Counted from the first letter of the stretch, positions 1 through 8,771 are shown. The stretch: DNA of 62,895 bases from Alphaproteobacteria bacterium (GCA_016125425.1 WGLT01000017.1:1-62895), one strand, 5' to 3'. Notes: generated by a model not told the origin, from the letters alone. Numbers and translations: made by a program.

Positions 1-2
1 AC

Positions 3-647
3 GCGACCGACCCGACAGGACTTGCCGTCAGCACATGTCCGGGCGGGACCTGTCAGCAGGTCGAGGGCAATGTCGAGGATACGATCGTCGTCAACGGAAC
101 CATGCCCGACTGGACGCCGAACATAAACCCGGACGGGTTCTACGGCTCCGGCGCGGGTGGCGGAGGCGGGGAGAGCGGCGAAGCTCCGCAGCAGCCGATT
201 GTGGTGAACGGTAAGCGGCCTACGCCCCCAGCGACGGTGCGCATCGGAGCGTATATCGTGTCTCAGTCAGGCTACTGTAATGATTCCGGCTGTGGGGTTG
301 TTGCGCGGGTCGGCCAAAGACCCCGCATCGGGCCGGATCCGCATTTCGCCCAACTTGTGCAAATTCACGCGGAAGCGTCGGGGGAGAATGGATCGAATTG
401 CGCCAGCTGCCACGGGCCCGATCCTCACCACGCAGACCAAGCAAAGAAGGGGGGCGTAAGCTGGTGCGATATAGGTCATGCCGCCCTCGTTGCAGTGTCT
501 GGGGCGGTTGGGGCAGCCGTAGGCACGGTGGCGACCATCGAAACGGGGCCTGCCGCCTTTCTTGGAGGAATAGCCGGCGGCGCAGTCGGAACTGTGGCGG
601 GAGAATTGACCTGGCAGCAAATCAAGGATTCTGCTGGATGTTCGTAG
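3..647 (+). CDS. RHS-family protein, C-terminal end (5' truncated by window)
   Basis: The frame is open from the left edge. It begins with ATDPTGL, which fits the DPxGL sequence that closes the RHS-repeat core, so this is the variable C-terminal tip of an RHS/YD-repeat protein whose body lies outside the window. The tip holds a Gly/Ser-rich linker, a segment with several Cys and His including a CASCH sequence (codons at 399-413), then a glycine-zipper-like hydrophobic stretch rich in GG/GAVG, and ends WQQIKDSAGCS. RHS tips are often toxins in polymorphic-toxin systems, but I recognise no toxin fold here; the zipper could insert in or cross a membrane. A small membrane ORF follows 18 bp downstream. 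The ATG at 102 is internal, not the start. Confidence 0.6.
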   Translation, partial: ATDPTGLAVSTCPGGTCQQVEGNVEDTIVVNGTMPDWTPNINPDGFYGSGAGGGGGESGEAPQQPIVVNGKRPTPPATVRIGAYIVSQSGYCNDSGCGVVARVGQRPRIGPDPHFAQLVQIHAEASGENGSNCASCHGPDPHHADQAKKGGVSWCDIGHAALVAVSGAVGAAVGTVATIETGPAAFLGGIAGGAVGTVAGELTWQQIKDSAGCS

Positions 648-665
648 CACTTTATGAGGTAAGCA

Positions 666-833
666 ATGCCGGCGGGTAGGAAGATTCTAGGAGCTTTCGG
701 CGGAGCGGCGGCGTGCTTTGTGACGCTCATGCTGATGGGCGAGACGGCGAGATTCGCAGTCGAGGTATCGGTAATTGTGTTTTTGGGAGCGTCGACACTG
801 TTGTTCTTGTTTTCGGGAAAGACCAGGTCCTAA
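666..833 (+). CDS. small two-helix membrane protein, candidate RHS partner or immunity protein
   Basis: This short ORF of 55 codons starts ATG at 666 behind a GAGGT ribosome-binding sequence at about 655-659 and ends TAA at 831-833. The product has a basic start (MPAGRKIL), a hydrophobic segment at about residues 8-24, a short acidic turn (GETARF), a second hydrophobic segment at about 31-50, and a basic tail (SGKTRS), as expected for a hairpin inner-membrane protein. It follows the RHS tip gene by 18 bp on the same strand, the usual place for an immunity gene. Function is inferred from position only; no family is recognised. Confidence 0.5.
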   Translation: MPAGRKILGAFGGAAACFVTLMLMGETARFAVEVSVIVFLGASTLLFLFSGKTRS

Positions 834-855
834 ATATCGACGTTCAGCGAGCTCG

Positions 856-924
856 GTGAGCCTCGGCTTTGGCCTTGTGGCCGAGTTGGGTTGGCAACAG
901 GTCAAAGATACCGTCGGCTGCCAA
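856..924 (+). pseudogene. remnant of a second RHS C-terminal tip
   Basis: In one frame this stretch reads GFGLVAELGWQQVKDTVGCQ, clearly related to the end of the upstream RHS protein (GELTWQQIKDSAGCS). It has no start of its own and is not followed by a stop at the equivalent place. It looks like the last ~20 residues of a related tip left behind after recombination, consistent with the cassette-like turnover of RHS tips. Confidence 0.5.
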
Positions 925-956
925 AGCGAGCATAGCAATGGCGCTTCGCGCTGTGG

Positions 957-974
957 GGCGGGCTTCAGCCCGCC
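957..974. repeat. perfect hairpin element at an RHS breakpoint
   Basis: GGCGGGCTTCAGCCCGCC is a perfect 8-bp inverted repeat with a 2-base centre. It sits exactly between the remnant RHS tip and the remnant RHS repeat fragment, and may be a REP-like palindrome inserted at, or marking, the junction. Confidence 0.5.
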
Positions 975-1000
975 ATCTTTATACGGAGGAGATCGCTTGC

Positions 1001-1273
1001 GCCAACGACCTCCTCGCGACTTTGACGGACTCGAACGGCAACATGACCGCCGACAGTCTCGGCGAGAGCTTCGCGTATGACGCCGACGACCGGCTGACTT
1101 CCGTTTCCGGCAATGCGTCGGCGACCTTGAGCTACGATCCGGCGGGGAGGCTCCACGAGGTCGCGGGCACCGCGACGATGAAGTTCCTCTATTACGGCGG
1201 CCAGGCGATCGCCGAATATGACGGCTCGGGCAATCTCTTGCGGCGCTACGTGCCGGCGCCCTTGCCCCTTTGA
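1001..1273 (+). pseudogene. RHS/YD-repeat fragment (decayed)
   Basis: The frame encodes canonical YD-repeat text: DSNGNMTADSLGESFAYDADDRLTSV style followed by SYDPAGRLHEV, then YYGGQAIAEYDGSGNLLRRYV. This is the part of an RHS protein just before the core closing region. The frame then breaks: after RRYVPA it runs into PLPL and a TGA, where intact members continue with a G-x-D/E-x-PL stretch. There is no credible start codon or signal peptide. It is best read as a displaced piece of an RHS gene, so the locus has carried more than one RHS copy. Confidence 0.65.
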
Positions 1274-1436
1274 ACGCAGCCGGATCGATGGCAACCATCT
1301 GGAGTGAAGACGGAAGTTTAGCTGCCTTTGGGCCTGATCCATAACGTTTGACTTGACGTGGATGAGGGGCGATTTGTGGGGCAAAATCGCCTGCGTTCCG
1401 TGTAGTCGTTATATATCAGCAGGTTGCCCGAAGCGC

Positions 1437-1528
1437 TGGCGGAGAGGAAGGGATTCGAACCCTCGATACGGTTTAACCCATATACGCCCTTAGCAGGGGC
1501 GCGCCTTCGACCACTCGGCCACCTCTCC
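1437..1528 (-). tRNA. tRNA-Ser (anticodon GCT)
   Basis: The minus strand folds into a class II tRNA: acceptor GGAGAGG/CCTCTCC, D-arm with GGCCGAGTGGT, anticodon loop CTGCTAA (GCT), a long variable arm and the GGTTCGAATCC T-arm. Discriminator G is followed by an encoded CCA (positions 1437-1439). Length 92 nt, as expected for serine. Confidence 0.95.
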
Positions 1529-1614
1529 GCCGCGGAAAATGTCGACATTTCGAGGGGATGGCAAGGCTTGCCCGGCCGATTTCCGGAATTCATTCGAGAA
1601 TGGGCGCGGGCGCG

Positions 1615-4302
1615 CTAATTGGCCGGGGCCGCGGCCGCTGCGCCGTCATATTTGCAGTCATTCGCCGCGCCCGAAAACCGGGCGAGGGCCCCGGCGTTGA
1701 GATCGGCTGCGCTCGCGCGCATTGTCGCGCTCGCTTCGATATAGTCGCGATAGGTGGCGCAGTCCCCTCCGGCGACGGGCGAAAGACTCGGGGGCGGAGG
1801 GGTTTCGGCAGGCGTAGACGGCCCGCGCGCGAAAAGGGCCGGCGGCGCCTGATCCTCGGCCGGCGCGGCGGGCGCTGCTTGCAAGGCCTTCGTGTCTGAA
1901 AGGCGCGCCGCTTGATCGTTCATGCGTTTCGCCGGCGGCGCGGGATCGGCATGCGGCTGCGCATCGCCGATGAAATCCGCGCGTTCGGCGCTCGAGAGCC
2001 CGCGCGCGTCGTCATCCGTCTCGATTTGCGCGGCTTCGTCTTTCTCGCTCGCCGCTTCGTCTTCGACGGCGCCGGTTTCCTCATTCGCCGTTTCTTCGGC
2101 GTCGGCGGCGGCGTCATCGGCGGCGATCGTCCCGGCCGCGGCGTTCGATAGGCCCGGCTCGCCGGCGGTCCCGTTGGCGAGGCGCACCGTGCGCGCCGGC
2201 GCCGGCGGCAGCACATCGGCGTAGCGGACGTTCGGCAAGAGTCCGGCGCGTTTTGACGGCCCGCCGCGTTCGAGATCGGCTGCAAGGCGCCCGGCGATCG
2301 GCGCGTTCGTCAGGCGCGCGCGGTAGATTTCGGCGTTCTCAAGCACGCGCTGCACATAATTTCGGGTTTCGGCGAAGGGAATTTGTTCGACCCAATCGAC
2401 CGGATCGACATCCGGCGCACGCGGATCGCCGTAGCGGCGCACCCATTCATCGACATTGTTGGCGCCTGCGTTATAGGCGGCGATCGCCATGACGAAGGAT
2501 CCGTCATAGCGGTCAAGAAGTTCGGACAGATGCGCCGAACCGACGATCATATTGTAGACGGGATCATCGAGCAGCGCCGCGCGCCGATAGGTCAGACCCT
2601 CGCGCCGCGCCGTGCTCCGCGCCGTCGAAGGAATGAGCTGCATCAGCCCGCGCGCCCCCGCGCGCGAATAGGCGCGCGGGTTGAACTCGCTCTCCTGGCG
2701 CGACAGGCCGAGAATGAGCTCTTCGGGCGCAAAGCGCGTCGCTTCGTCCGGCACATATATCACCGGATAGGCGACATCGGCGGCGAAGGCGCCGCGGCCG
2801 ATCGCGACCTTGCCGGCGCGGACGGCGATATGCGTCGCGCCGCGCCGCTTCACCAGATCGGCGAGCTGGACATATTCGCCGGGGGAATCGAGCTGGTCGT
2901 CCAGTCGATATCCGAATATCAGCAGCGCGCGGTCGTCGCCGAGATCGGCGAGCATTTTCATCACACGGACAAGCGGGCGCGCCTGAAAACGGGCGCGCTC
3001 GGCGGCGGTCGGAATGACGGGCGGATCGAAGGTCTGCGTCGCGGCCGGCGCGCCGATGCGCTCCGCGGCCAGTTGTCCGTAATAAGTGTAGATAAACCGC
3101 GCGGCCTCAGCATAGAACGTTCCGGCGAGGCCGGCGGTTTCATTCGCTTCGGCGGCGCGCCCGAGCCAGTAGTAAGCGCGCGCCAGAGAGATCGGCGCGC
3201 CGACGGCGTTCGCAAGCGCTTTGAAATGCAGGCTCGCGCGTTCGGGAGAATTCAAGAACCGCAGCGCGATCCAGCCGGCGTCGAATTCGGCTTCGGCGAA
3301 TTCGCCGCCGGGTTCGAGTCCGTTATTCGCGGCGAGTTCGTAAGCTTGCGCATACCGCTTTTCCTTCAACGCCCAACGCATCAGGAGTTGGCGCTCATAC
3401 CACCATTGTTCGGGCGCACGCAGTTCGTTCGGATCGGTCGGCGCCAGACGCGCAAGTTCGACCGCGCGCGGCTCTTCGTCGGCGCGGCGGTAATAGCGGA
3501 CGGCCGCCAGCAACACGCCGGAATCGAGCCGGTCGGTTTGAGGCAGCGCGTTGAAGAGGGAAGGTCCGTTCGATGCGTTGACAAGCAGCGCCGCGCGCGC
3601 CTCCGCCATGCGTCTGTGACGCGGCGACAGATGCGAAAAGACCCGCCGCGCCGTCGTCACCTTGCGTTCGAACAGCAGCCTGTCGACGCGCGCCTGATGG
3701 TCTTCTTCTTTCAGGAAGCCGTCATAGCGCGTCAGGATGCGCTGCTCGTCGGCGAGCCGGAAATCATCATGGATCCAGGCGTTGCGGATGCGCAGCGCCG
3801 CGGCGTCCTTCTCGCCGAGATCGAGCTGCGCCTGCGCGAGCGCGAGTTTTCCTTCGCCTGTCGCCGGATCGCGTTTCTTGAAGAAATCGAGCACCGCTTG
3901 CGCCGGCGCGTCGGAGGGGATGCGCGACTCCGCGTCGGCCTGGATTTTCGAAAGAGCCGGCCAGGTCTCATGCGCGTCGAGAAAGGCGCCGACGTCCTGA
4001 AAGTCGAATGTCGGGTCGCCCGCATAGAGCGACAGCCATTCCGCAAGGGCGCGGGCCGCCTCGTCCTGAATCGCCGCCGCGGCGAATTTTTCGGCCGGCC
4101 AGTCGCGACGGTCGATCGCGCTTTCGACGTCCTTGAGCGCCTTATAGTCGCCGGCGCTCAGATAGTCCGGGCCCGGGGGCGGCGGCTTGAGCCGCGGGCT
4201 CGCCATCGCGGCGACCGGCGAAGCGTTCGCCGCCGCAAGCAGCGAAATAATGAACGCCGCCGTCAAATGGACCAAACTGCGCCGAATTTGCGCGCTACGC
4301 AT
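1615..4302 (-). CDS. lytic transglycosylase (Slt70-like) with long acidic C-terminal extension
   Basis: 895 residues. A signal peptide (hydrophobic residues about 13-33) sends it to the periplasm, where Slt-type enzymes cleave the MurNAc-GlcNAc bond to form 1,6-anhydro ends. Residues ~45-500 are an alpha-helical superhelix as in Slt70. The catalytic SLT domain lies at about 525-665, with the proton-donor Glu in LSRQESEFNP (~E537), then ARGLMQLIPSTA and the AYNAG motif near 609. After ~665 comes a low-complexity, strongly acidic tail (D/E/A-rich, then Pro-rich) and a short Cys-containing end, about 200 residues beyond the usual family length. ATG at 4302 has an AGGAGAC ribosome-binding site. 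Confidence 0.9.
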   Translation of the reverse strand: MRSAQIRRSLVHLTAAFIISLLAAANASPVAAMASPRLKPPPPGPDYLSAGDYKALKDVESAIDRRDWPAEKFAAAAIQDEAARALAEWLSLYAGDPTFDFQDVGAFLDAHETWPALSKIQADAESRIPSDAPAQAVLDFFKKRDPATGEGKLALAQAQLDLGEKDAAALRIRNAWIHDDFRLADEQRILTRYDGFLKEEDHQARVDRLLFERKVTTARRVFSHLSPRHRRMAEARAALLVNASNGPSLFNALPQTDRLDSGVLLAAVRYYRRADEEPRAVELARLAPTDPNELRAPEQWWYERQLLMRWALKEKRYAQAYELAANNGLEPGGEFAEAEFDAGWIALRFLNSPERASLHFKALANAVGAPISLARAYYWLGRAAEANETAGLAGTFYAEAARFIYTYYGQLAAERIGAPAATQTFDPPVIPTAAERARFQARPLVRVMKMLADLGDDRALLIFGYRLDDQLDSPGEYVQLADLVKRRGATHIAVRAGKVAIGRGAFAADVAYPVIYVPDEATRFAPEELILGLSRQESEFNPRAYSRAGARGLMQLIPSTARSTARREGLTYRRAALLDDPVYNMIVGSAHLSELLDRYDGSFVMAIAAYNAGANNVDEWVRRYGDPRAPDVDPVDWVEQIPFAETRNYVQRVLENAEIYRARLTNAPIAGRLAADLERGGPSKRAGLLPNVRYADVLPPAPARTVRLANGTAGEPGLSNAAAGTIAADDAAADAEETANEETGAVEDEAASEKDEAAQIETDDDARGLSSAERADFIGDAQPHADPAPPAKRMNDQAARLSDTKALQAAPAAPAEDQAPPALFARGPSTPAETPPPPSLSPVAGGDCATYRDYIEASATMRASAADLNAGALARFSGAANDCKYDGAAAAAPAN

Positions 4303-4532
4303 CGATACGTCTCCTGGAGACCCCTTCCGCGACGCGCCTTGAGATTAGCGCAATTCAGGAGGCGTTGGACACCGCCGGAGGAAGAAATCGCCCGGAACGA
4401 AGCGTGCGAAAGCCGCCCGGCGCGCGCGCGCCCCGAATTTCGCCGCGCGCCGCGCCGCGTCCGGGGCCCGTCCGGCTTGCCGCCGGCCGCTGTTCGGGAG
4501 TATCGACCCTTAACCAGAGGACTATCGCGCTC

Positions 4533-5414
4533 ATGCACAATATTCGCGGCTACATCACCGCGCTGATCACGCCGTTCAAGAACGGCGCCGTCGACGAGAA
4601 GACCTATCAAATGCTCGTCGACCGGCAGATCAGGGCGGGTATTCACGGGGTCGTTCCCGTCGGCACGACCGGCGAGTCGGCGACGCTCACGCATGAGGAG
4701 CATCGACGGGTCGTCGCGCTCTGCGTCGAAGCGGCGGCGGGGCGCGTGCCGGTCATCGCCGGCGCGGGGTCGAATTCGACCGCCGAGGCGATCGAACTTG
4801 CGCGTTTCGCCGAAGAAGCCGGCGCCGACGCGATCCTCGCCGTCACCGGCTATTACAACAAGCCGAGCCAGGCCGGGCTCATTGCGCATTTCAAGGCGCT
4901 GCATGACGCGACCGGACTGCCGATCATCCTCTACAATGTCCCGGGCCGCGTCGTCGCCAATCTTTCGGTGGAGACGATCGCCGCGCTGTCGAAACTGCCG
5001 CGCGTGATCGGCGTCAAGGATGCGACGGGCGATCTCGCGCGCGTCGCCTTGCAGCGCCTCGCGAGCGGGCCGGATTTCATCCAGCTCTCCGGCGAGGACA
5101 TGACCGCCGTCGGTTTCAACGCGATGGGCGGCAGGGGCTGCATCGGCGTGACGGCGAATGCGGCGCCGGAGCTGTGCGCGAAACTGCAGGAAAGCACGCT
5201 TCATCACGATGCGGCGGGCGCGCTTGCGCTTCAGGACCGCCTCGCGCCCTTGCACGACGTCATTTTCCGCGACACGAGTCCGGGACCGATCAAATACGCC
5301 ATGTCGCTAATGGGCCTTTGTTCGGCCGAGCTTCGCCTGCCGCTGGTCGAGCCGCCAGACGCGGTCAAACAGAGAGTGCGCGAAGTGCTGGAAGGGCTCG
5401 GGCTGATCGGCTGA
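4533..5414 (+). CDS. dapA: 4-hydroxy-tetrahydrodipicolinate synthase
   Basis: 293 residues, the normal length. DapA condenses pyruvate with aspartate semialdehyde in the lysine/diaminopimelate pathway. Visible landmarks are the N-terminal [19 protein letters not shown] (pyruvate-binding Thr pair), GAGSNST, the catalytic Tyr in LYNVPGR and the Schiff-base Lys in GVKDATGD. The start is placed at MHNIRGY because sequence upstream in the frame is Arg/Pro-rich and non-coding in character. The stop overlaps the ATG of smpB by one base (TGATG), so the two are translationally coupled. It is divergent from the lytic transglycosylase. Confidence 0.97.
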   Translation: MHNIRGYITALITPFKNGAVDEKTYQMLVDRQIRAGIHGVVPVGTTGESATLTHEEHRRVVALCVEAAAGRVPVIAGAGSNSTAEAIELARFAEEAGADAILAVTGYYNKPSQAGLIAHFKALHDATGLPIILYNVPGRVVANLSVETIAALSKLPRVIGVKDATGDLARVALQRLASGPDFIQLSGEDMTAVGFNAMGGRGCIGVTANAAPELCAKLQESTLHHDAAGALALQDRLAPLHDVIFRDTSPGPIKYAMSLMGLCSAELRLPLVEPPDAVKQRVREVLEGLGLIG

Positions 5415-5890
5415 TGGCTTCCAAAAAACATGACGACGGCCGACGCGTCATTGCCGAGAACCGGCGCGCCCGGCGCGACTATTCGATCGAAGACGTCGTT
5501 GAGGCGGGGCTCGTCCTGACCGGGACGGAAGTGAAGGCGCTGCGCGAGGGAAAGGCGACGATCGCCGAAAGCTACGCCGCGCCGGAGCGCGACGGCATCT
5601 ATCTCATCAACGCTAACATTCCCGAATATTCAGCCGGCAATCGTCAAAATCACGAGCCGAAACGCCCGCGAAAACTGCTCTTGCATGCGCGCGAAATCGC
5701 GCGTCTGACGCAGGCGGTGGAGCGCAAGGGCTACACGCTCGCGCCGTTGCGACTCTATTTCAACGATCGCGGCATCGCCAAAATCGAAATCGGTCTTGCG
5801 CTCGGACGCAAGCATCACGACAAGCGCGAAGTCGTCAAAGAACGCGATTGGTCGCGCCAGAAGCAAAGGCTGCTTCGCGACCGGGGCTGA
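5414..5890 (+). CDS. smpB: SsrA-binding protein
   Basis: 158 residues. SmpB binds tmRNA and delivers it to stalled ribosomes for trans-translation. Family signatures are present: [44 protein letters not shown], and the basic C-terminal tail [16 protein letters not shown] with a terminal RLLRDRG. The ATG overlaps the dapA stop, a frequent arrangement in alphaproteobacteria. The tmRNA gene itself is not visible in this window. Confidence 0.97.
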   Translation: MASKKHDDGRRVIAENRRARRDYSIEDVVEAGLVLTGTEVKALREGKATIAESYAAPERDGIYLINANIPEYSAGNRQNHEPKRPRKLLLHAREIARLTQAVERKGYTLAPLRLYFNDRGIAKIEIGLALGRKHHDKREVVKERDWSRQKQRLLRDRG

Positions 5891-5897
5891 TCGAGGA

Positions 5898-6380
5898 CTA
5901 GGCCGACTCGCTCGGCTCGTAGGCGGGCACGAAGGCGAGCACGGTCTGGAAAGCCGCCGCAGCGGCCGCGCCGCCCGAAACGCACAAGATCAGGACACTG
6001 ACGATATCGCTGGCGATGAGGGAGGCGAGCTTCGCTGCGGCGAGAAGCGCGACGAGCGCCAGGGCGGCGCGCGCATAGAACTTCAGAAGGTCCGAAAAAG
6101 CGTCGCCGACATTGTTGAAATGCGCAGCAAAGCGCGGCCGCGCGATCCAGACATAGGCCCAGCAGCCGAAACCGGCTGCGAGGACGGCGAAAATCAGGGA
6201 GCGGCCGTGGAATACGTGCTCGATCACGGCGCGCGCCTCATTGAAGCTGATCGCGGCGATCGCCGCGCCGATGACGCCGAACAGCGCGCTGATAGACAGC
6301 GTCGCGATCGGCCGCGCGCTTCGCGCCTTGCGAAAGGCCGCGTTCTCGCGCTTTGCGGGCAGACCCCAATTGCGGGTCAT
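5898..6380 (-). CDS. four-helix inner-membrane protein of unknown function
   Basis: 160 residues with a basic N-terminus (PAKRENAAFRKARSARP) and about four hydrophobic segments near residues 25-45, 60-80, 103-125 and 128-152, so an integral membrane protein with cytosolic basic ends. A strong GGAGGAG ribosome-binding site precedes ATG 6380. It converges with smpB (stops 7 bp apart) and sits downstream of the UDG gene on the same strand, so it may be read through from that operon. No family recognised. Confidence 0.75.
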   Translation of the reverse strand: MTRNWGLPAKRENAAFRKARSARPIATLSISALFGVIGAAIAAISFNEARAVIEHVFHGRSLIFAVLAAGFGCWAYVWIARPRFAAHFNNVGDAFSDLLKFYARAALALVALLAAAKLASLIASDIVSVLILCVSGGAAAAAAFQTVLAFVPAYEPSESA

Positions 6381-6410
6381 TGTCTCCTCCTCGTCAGGCG
6401 GCGCGCTGGA

Positions 6411-7082
6411 TCAGCGCCCGGACGCCGGGCCGAGATGGGCGCGCACGGACTCGAACACATCCTCGAACATTGCGGCCGTCAATCTGCCTGTGTTTGTGTT
6501 GTACCGCGAGCAGTGATAGCTGTCGAACAAAGACAGGCGGGGGCCGAGCGCGTGGCGCGCGGCGTGACCGAAGGGCGCGTCCTTCTGCCGGCGCCGGAAT
6601 GCGGCGATGACCGATTCGTGCGCGATCCGGCCGAGGGCGAGAACGGCTTTGATATTGGGCAGCGCCTCGATTCTGCCGGCGAGGAACGGGCGGCAGGATT
6701 TGATCTCCGCCGGGGTCGGCTTGTTTTGGGGCGGCGCGCAGCGCACGGCGTTGGTGATCATGGCGTCGATGAGCCGCAGACCGTCGTCCGCGGACGCGCC
6801 GTAAACCCCCTCCGCGAAACCGAATTTGAGGAGCGTCGCATAAAGAAGCTCGCCGGCGTAATCGCCGGTGAACGGCCGGCCGGTGCGATTCGCGCCGGAC
6901 AGGCCCGGCGCCAGCCCCACGATCAAAAGCCGAGCATTCGGATCCCCGAAAGAGGGGACGGCGCCGTTAAACCAGTCGGGATGCGCGCCCGCATTGTCGC
7001 GTCGGTAGGAGACGAGGCGCGGGCAGAGCGGGCAATCGGGCGCCGGCTCGGCCGGGTCCGGGGGCGTGGGCTTGGCCGGCAT
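6411..7082 (-). CDS. family-5 (UdgB-type) uracil-DNA glycosylase with Fe-S cysteines
   Basis: 223 residues. It removes uracil and other deaminated bases from DNA in base-excision repair. Motif 1 is GLAPGLSGANRTGRPFTGD (residues 56-74), lacking the acidic residue of family 4, and motif 2 is SYHCSRYNTNTG (188-199); both define the family-5 group. Four cysteines at 17, 20, 115 and 130 match the 4Fe-4S ligand pattern. The start lies 5 bp after the stop of the NYN-domain gene, so they are co-transcribed and probably translationally coupled, which suggests a joint nucleic-acid maintenance role. Confidence 0.9.
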   Translation of the reverse strand: MPAKPTPPDPAEPAPDCPLCPRLVSYRRDNAGAHPDWFNGAVPSFGDPNARLLIVGLAPGLSGANRTGRPFTGDYAGELLYATLLKFGFAEGVYGASADDGLRLIDAMITNAVRCAPPQNKPTPAEIKSCRPFLAGRIEALPNIKAVLALGRIAHESVIAAFRRRQKDAPFGHAARHALGPRLSLFDSYHCSRYNTNTGRLTAAMFEDVFESVRAHLGPASGR

Positions 7083-7087
7083 GCGGT

Positions 7088-7726
7088 CTAGTCGACGTCT
7101 TCGAAGTCTTCTTCGAAATCGTCTTCGTAGTCGCCCTCGAAGTCGTCTTCGGTCTCCGCGGGCCGCGCCTTGCGGGCCGGCGCCGCCCGGCCGATCGCGG
7201 ATTCGAGATCGGCGAGATCGATAAAGCGATCGGCTTGCCGGCGCAGTTCGTCCGAGGCCATGGGCGGCTGCGACTTTACGGTGGACACGACGGTGACGCG
7301 CACGCCCTGCGCCTGCATGGCTTCGATCGCGCGCCGGAAATCGCCATTGCCTGTGAACAGCACGATATGATCAAGCTTCGGCGCCAGGGTCAGCATGTCG
7401 ACGGCGAGCTCGATGTCGATCGAGCCCTTGAAACGCCGTTTGCCCTGCGAGTCGGTGAATTCCCGCGAGGTCTTGGTGATCATGGTGTAGCCATTGTAGT
7501 CGAGCCAGTCGACCAATGGCCGGAGAGGAGAGTAATCCTGAGATTTCTCCTCCTGAATGGCGGTGTAGTAATAAGCCCGGATCAGCCGGCACGCATCCTG
7601 CGCTTTTGCGAGCAGACTCTTGTAATCCATGTCAAAGCCGAGATTTCGCGCGGCTTTGTAGAGATTGGCGCCGTCAATGAAGAGCGCCGTCTTCTCGTGC
7701 TCGCGCAAACCCAGAAAAGTCGCCAT
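7088..7726 (-). CDS. NYN-domain (LabA/DUF88-like) protein with acidic tail
   Basis: 212 residues. The NYN fold is a PIN-like metal-dependent nuclease domain. Its acidic residues are all visible: ALFIDGANLY at the start, SIDIELAVDML in the middle, and FTGNGDFRRAIEA. This matches the LabA-type group found in many alphaproteobacteria. After about residue 185 the chain becomes almost purely acidic (repeated DDF/EED). It is first in a leftward unit with the UDG gene and diverges from folK across 39 bp, so the promoters must be very compact. RNA-cleaving activity is a family inference. Confidence 0.85.
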   Translation of the reverse strand: MATFLGLREHEKTALFIDGANLYKAARNLGFDMDYKSLLAKAQDACRLIRAYYYTAIQEEKSQDYSPLRPLVDWLDYNGYTMITKTSREFTDSQGKRRFKGSIDIELAVDMLTLAPKLDHIVLFTGNGDFRRAIEAMQAQGVRVTVVSTVKSQPPMASDELRRQADRFIDLADLESAIGRAAPARKARPAETEDDFEGDYEDDFEEDFEDVD

Positions 7727-7765
7727 ATTCGCCTCTCATTATCGCTGGGCTCAAATGTGTAACGG

Positions 7766-8299
7766 ATGCAACCAGCAAGTCGCCCAAAAGCCATGATTCT
7801 CGTAGGATTAGGATCGAACTTGTCATTTAACGGCAAACCGCCCGCCGGTATTATCACGAGTGCGTTCGTCGCGCTGAACAAAATAGTGACGGTCGCGGCG
7901 GTCTCGCGCCTCTATTGGTCGCCCGCCTGGCCGGATCCCGACGATCCGCCCTTCGTCAACGCCGTCGCGCGGATTGAAACGCCGCTGGCGCCGGCGCCGC
8001 TCCTTGCCGCGCTGCACGCGCTCGAGGCCGGTTTCGGCCGGCGCCGGGGCCGTGCGAACGCGCCGCGAACCCTCGATCTCGACCTTCTCGATTATGACGG
8101 GATCCGATTTGGGGGCGGGGCCGGCCAGCCGGCCTTGCCGCATCCCCGGCTCACCGCGCGCGATTTCGTGCTCGCCCCGCTCGCGGAGGTTGCGCCTGGC
8201 TGGCGCTATTCCGCGACGGGCCAGACCGCGGCCGAGCTGCTCGGCGCCCTGTCCGGGCGGACCGCGCGCCCGCTGGCGGCGGCGGGTCCGGCGGGCTAG
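7766..8299 (+). CDS. folK: 2-amino-4-hydroxy-6-hydroxymethyldihydropteridine pyrophosphokinase
   Basis: 177 residues from ATG 7766; a second in-frame ATG at 7793 ([10 protein letters not shown]) would give the more typical N-terminus. FolK transfers pyrophosphate from ATP to the pterin in folate synthesis. Motifs: [20 protein letters not shown], the [18 protein letters not shown] signature with catalytic Asp pair, and [16 protein letters not shown]. It stands alone between the NYN gene and rpoZ, with no other folate genes beside it. Confidence 0.95.
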   Translation: MQPASRPKAMILVGLGSNLSFNGKPPAGIITSAFVALNKIVTVAAVSRLYWSPAWPDPDDPPFVNAVARIETPLAPAPLLAALHALEAGFGRRRGRANAPRTLDLDLLDYDGIRFGGGAGQPALPHPRLTARDFVLAPLAEVAPGWRYSATGQTAAELLGALSGRTARPLAAAGPAG

Positions 8300-8381
8300 G
8301 CCGCTTTTTCGCGCCGCAAAAGGTTGTATTCCGGTCGCGCGGGCTATATGTCAGCCGCCTCGACCTCTTCAGGAGAACTTC

Positions 8382-8744
8382 ATGGCACGCGTCACAGTCG
8401 AGGACTGCGTCGAACACGTCCCGAATCGTTTTGAACTCGTCCTGCTCGCCGCGCATCGCGCGCGGATCCTGTCGTCCGGCGCGCCGCTGCTGGTCGACCG
8501 CGACAAGGACAAGAATCCGGTCGTGGCGCTGCGCGAGATCGCCGACGGCGTTCTGAAGCCGGCCGAGGTCGAGGAAGACCTGGTCGTTTCGCTGCAAAAG
8601 CAGATCGACGCGGAAGAGGGCGAGGACGGGGAAGTGTCGGAAAAGGCGGACCTGCCGGAATTCGACAAGATCAGCGAGGAAGAATATCTTCGCGCGCTGA
8701 AGGCGTCGGGCATGACCACGCCTCAGACCCTGCCGAAAGGCTGA
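8382..8744 (+). CDS. rpoZ: RNA polymerase omega subunit
   Basis: 120 residues. Omega helps fold beta' and is part of the ppGpp-binding site 1 in proteobacterial RNA polymerase. N-terminus [23 protein letters not shown] is characteristic; VALREIADG follows, and the C-terminus is an acidic alphaproteobacterial extension. An AGGAGAA site precedes the ATG. It is directly followed by the (p)ppGpp synthetase gene, the conserved rpoZ-spoT order, which makes functional sense. Confidence 0.96.
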   Translation: MARVTVEDCVEHVPNRFELVLLAAHRARILSSGAPLLVDRDKDKNPVVALREIADGVLKPAEVEEDLVVSLQKQIDAEEGEDGEVSEKADLPEFDKISEEEYLRALKASGMTTPQTLPKG

Positions 8745-8771
8745 GTTCAGCGGGAGGCGCCTTAAGGCGAC

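Noticed and set aside
2383-4566. Very long open frame antisense to the lytic transglycosylase
   Set aside because: High GC makes long antisense frames common. The translation is Arg-rich with no recognisable domain, while the opposite strand encodes a clear Slt-type enzyme.
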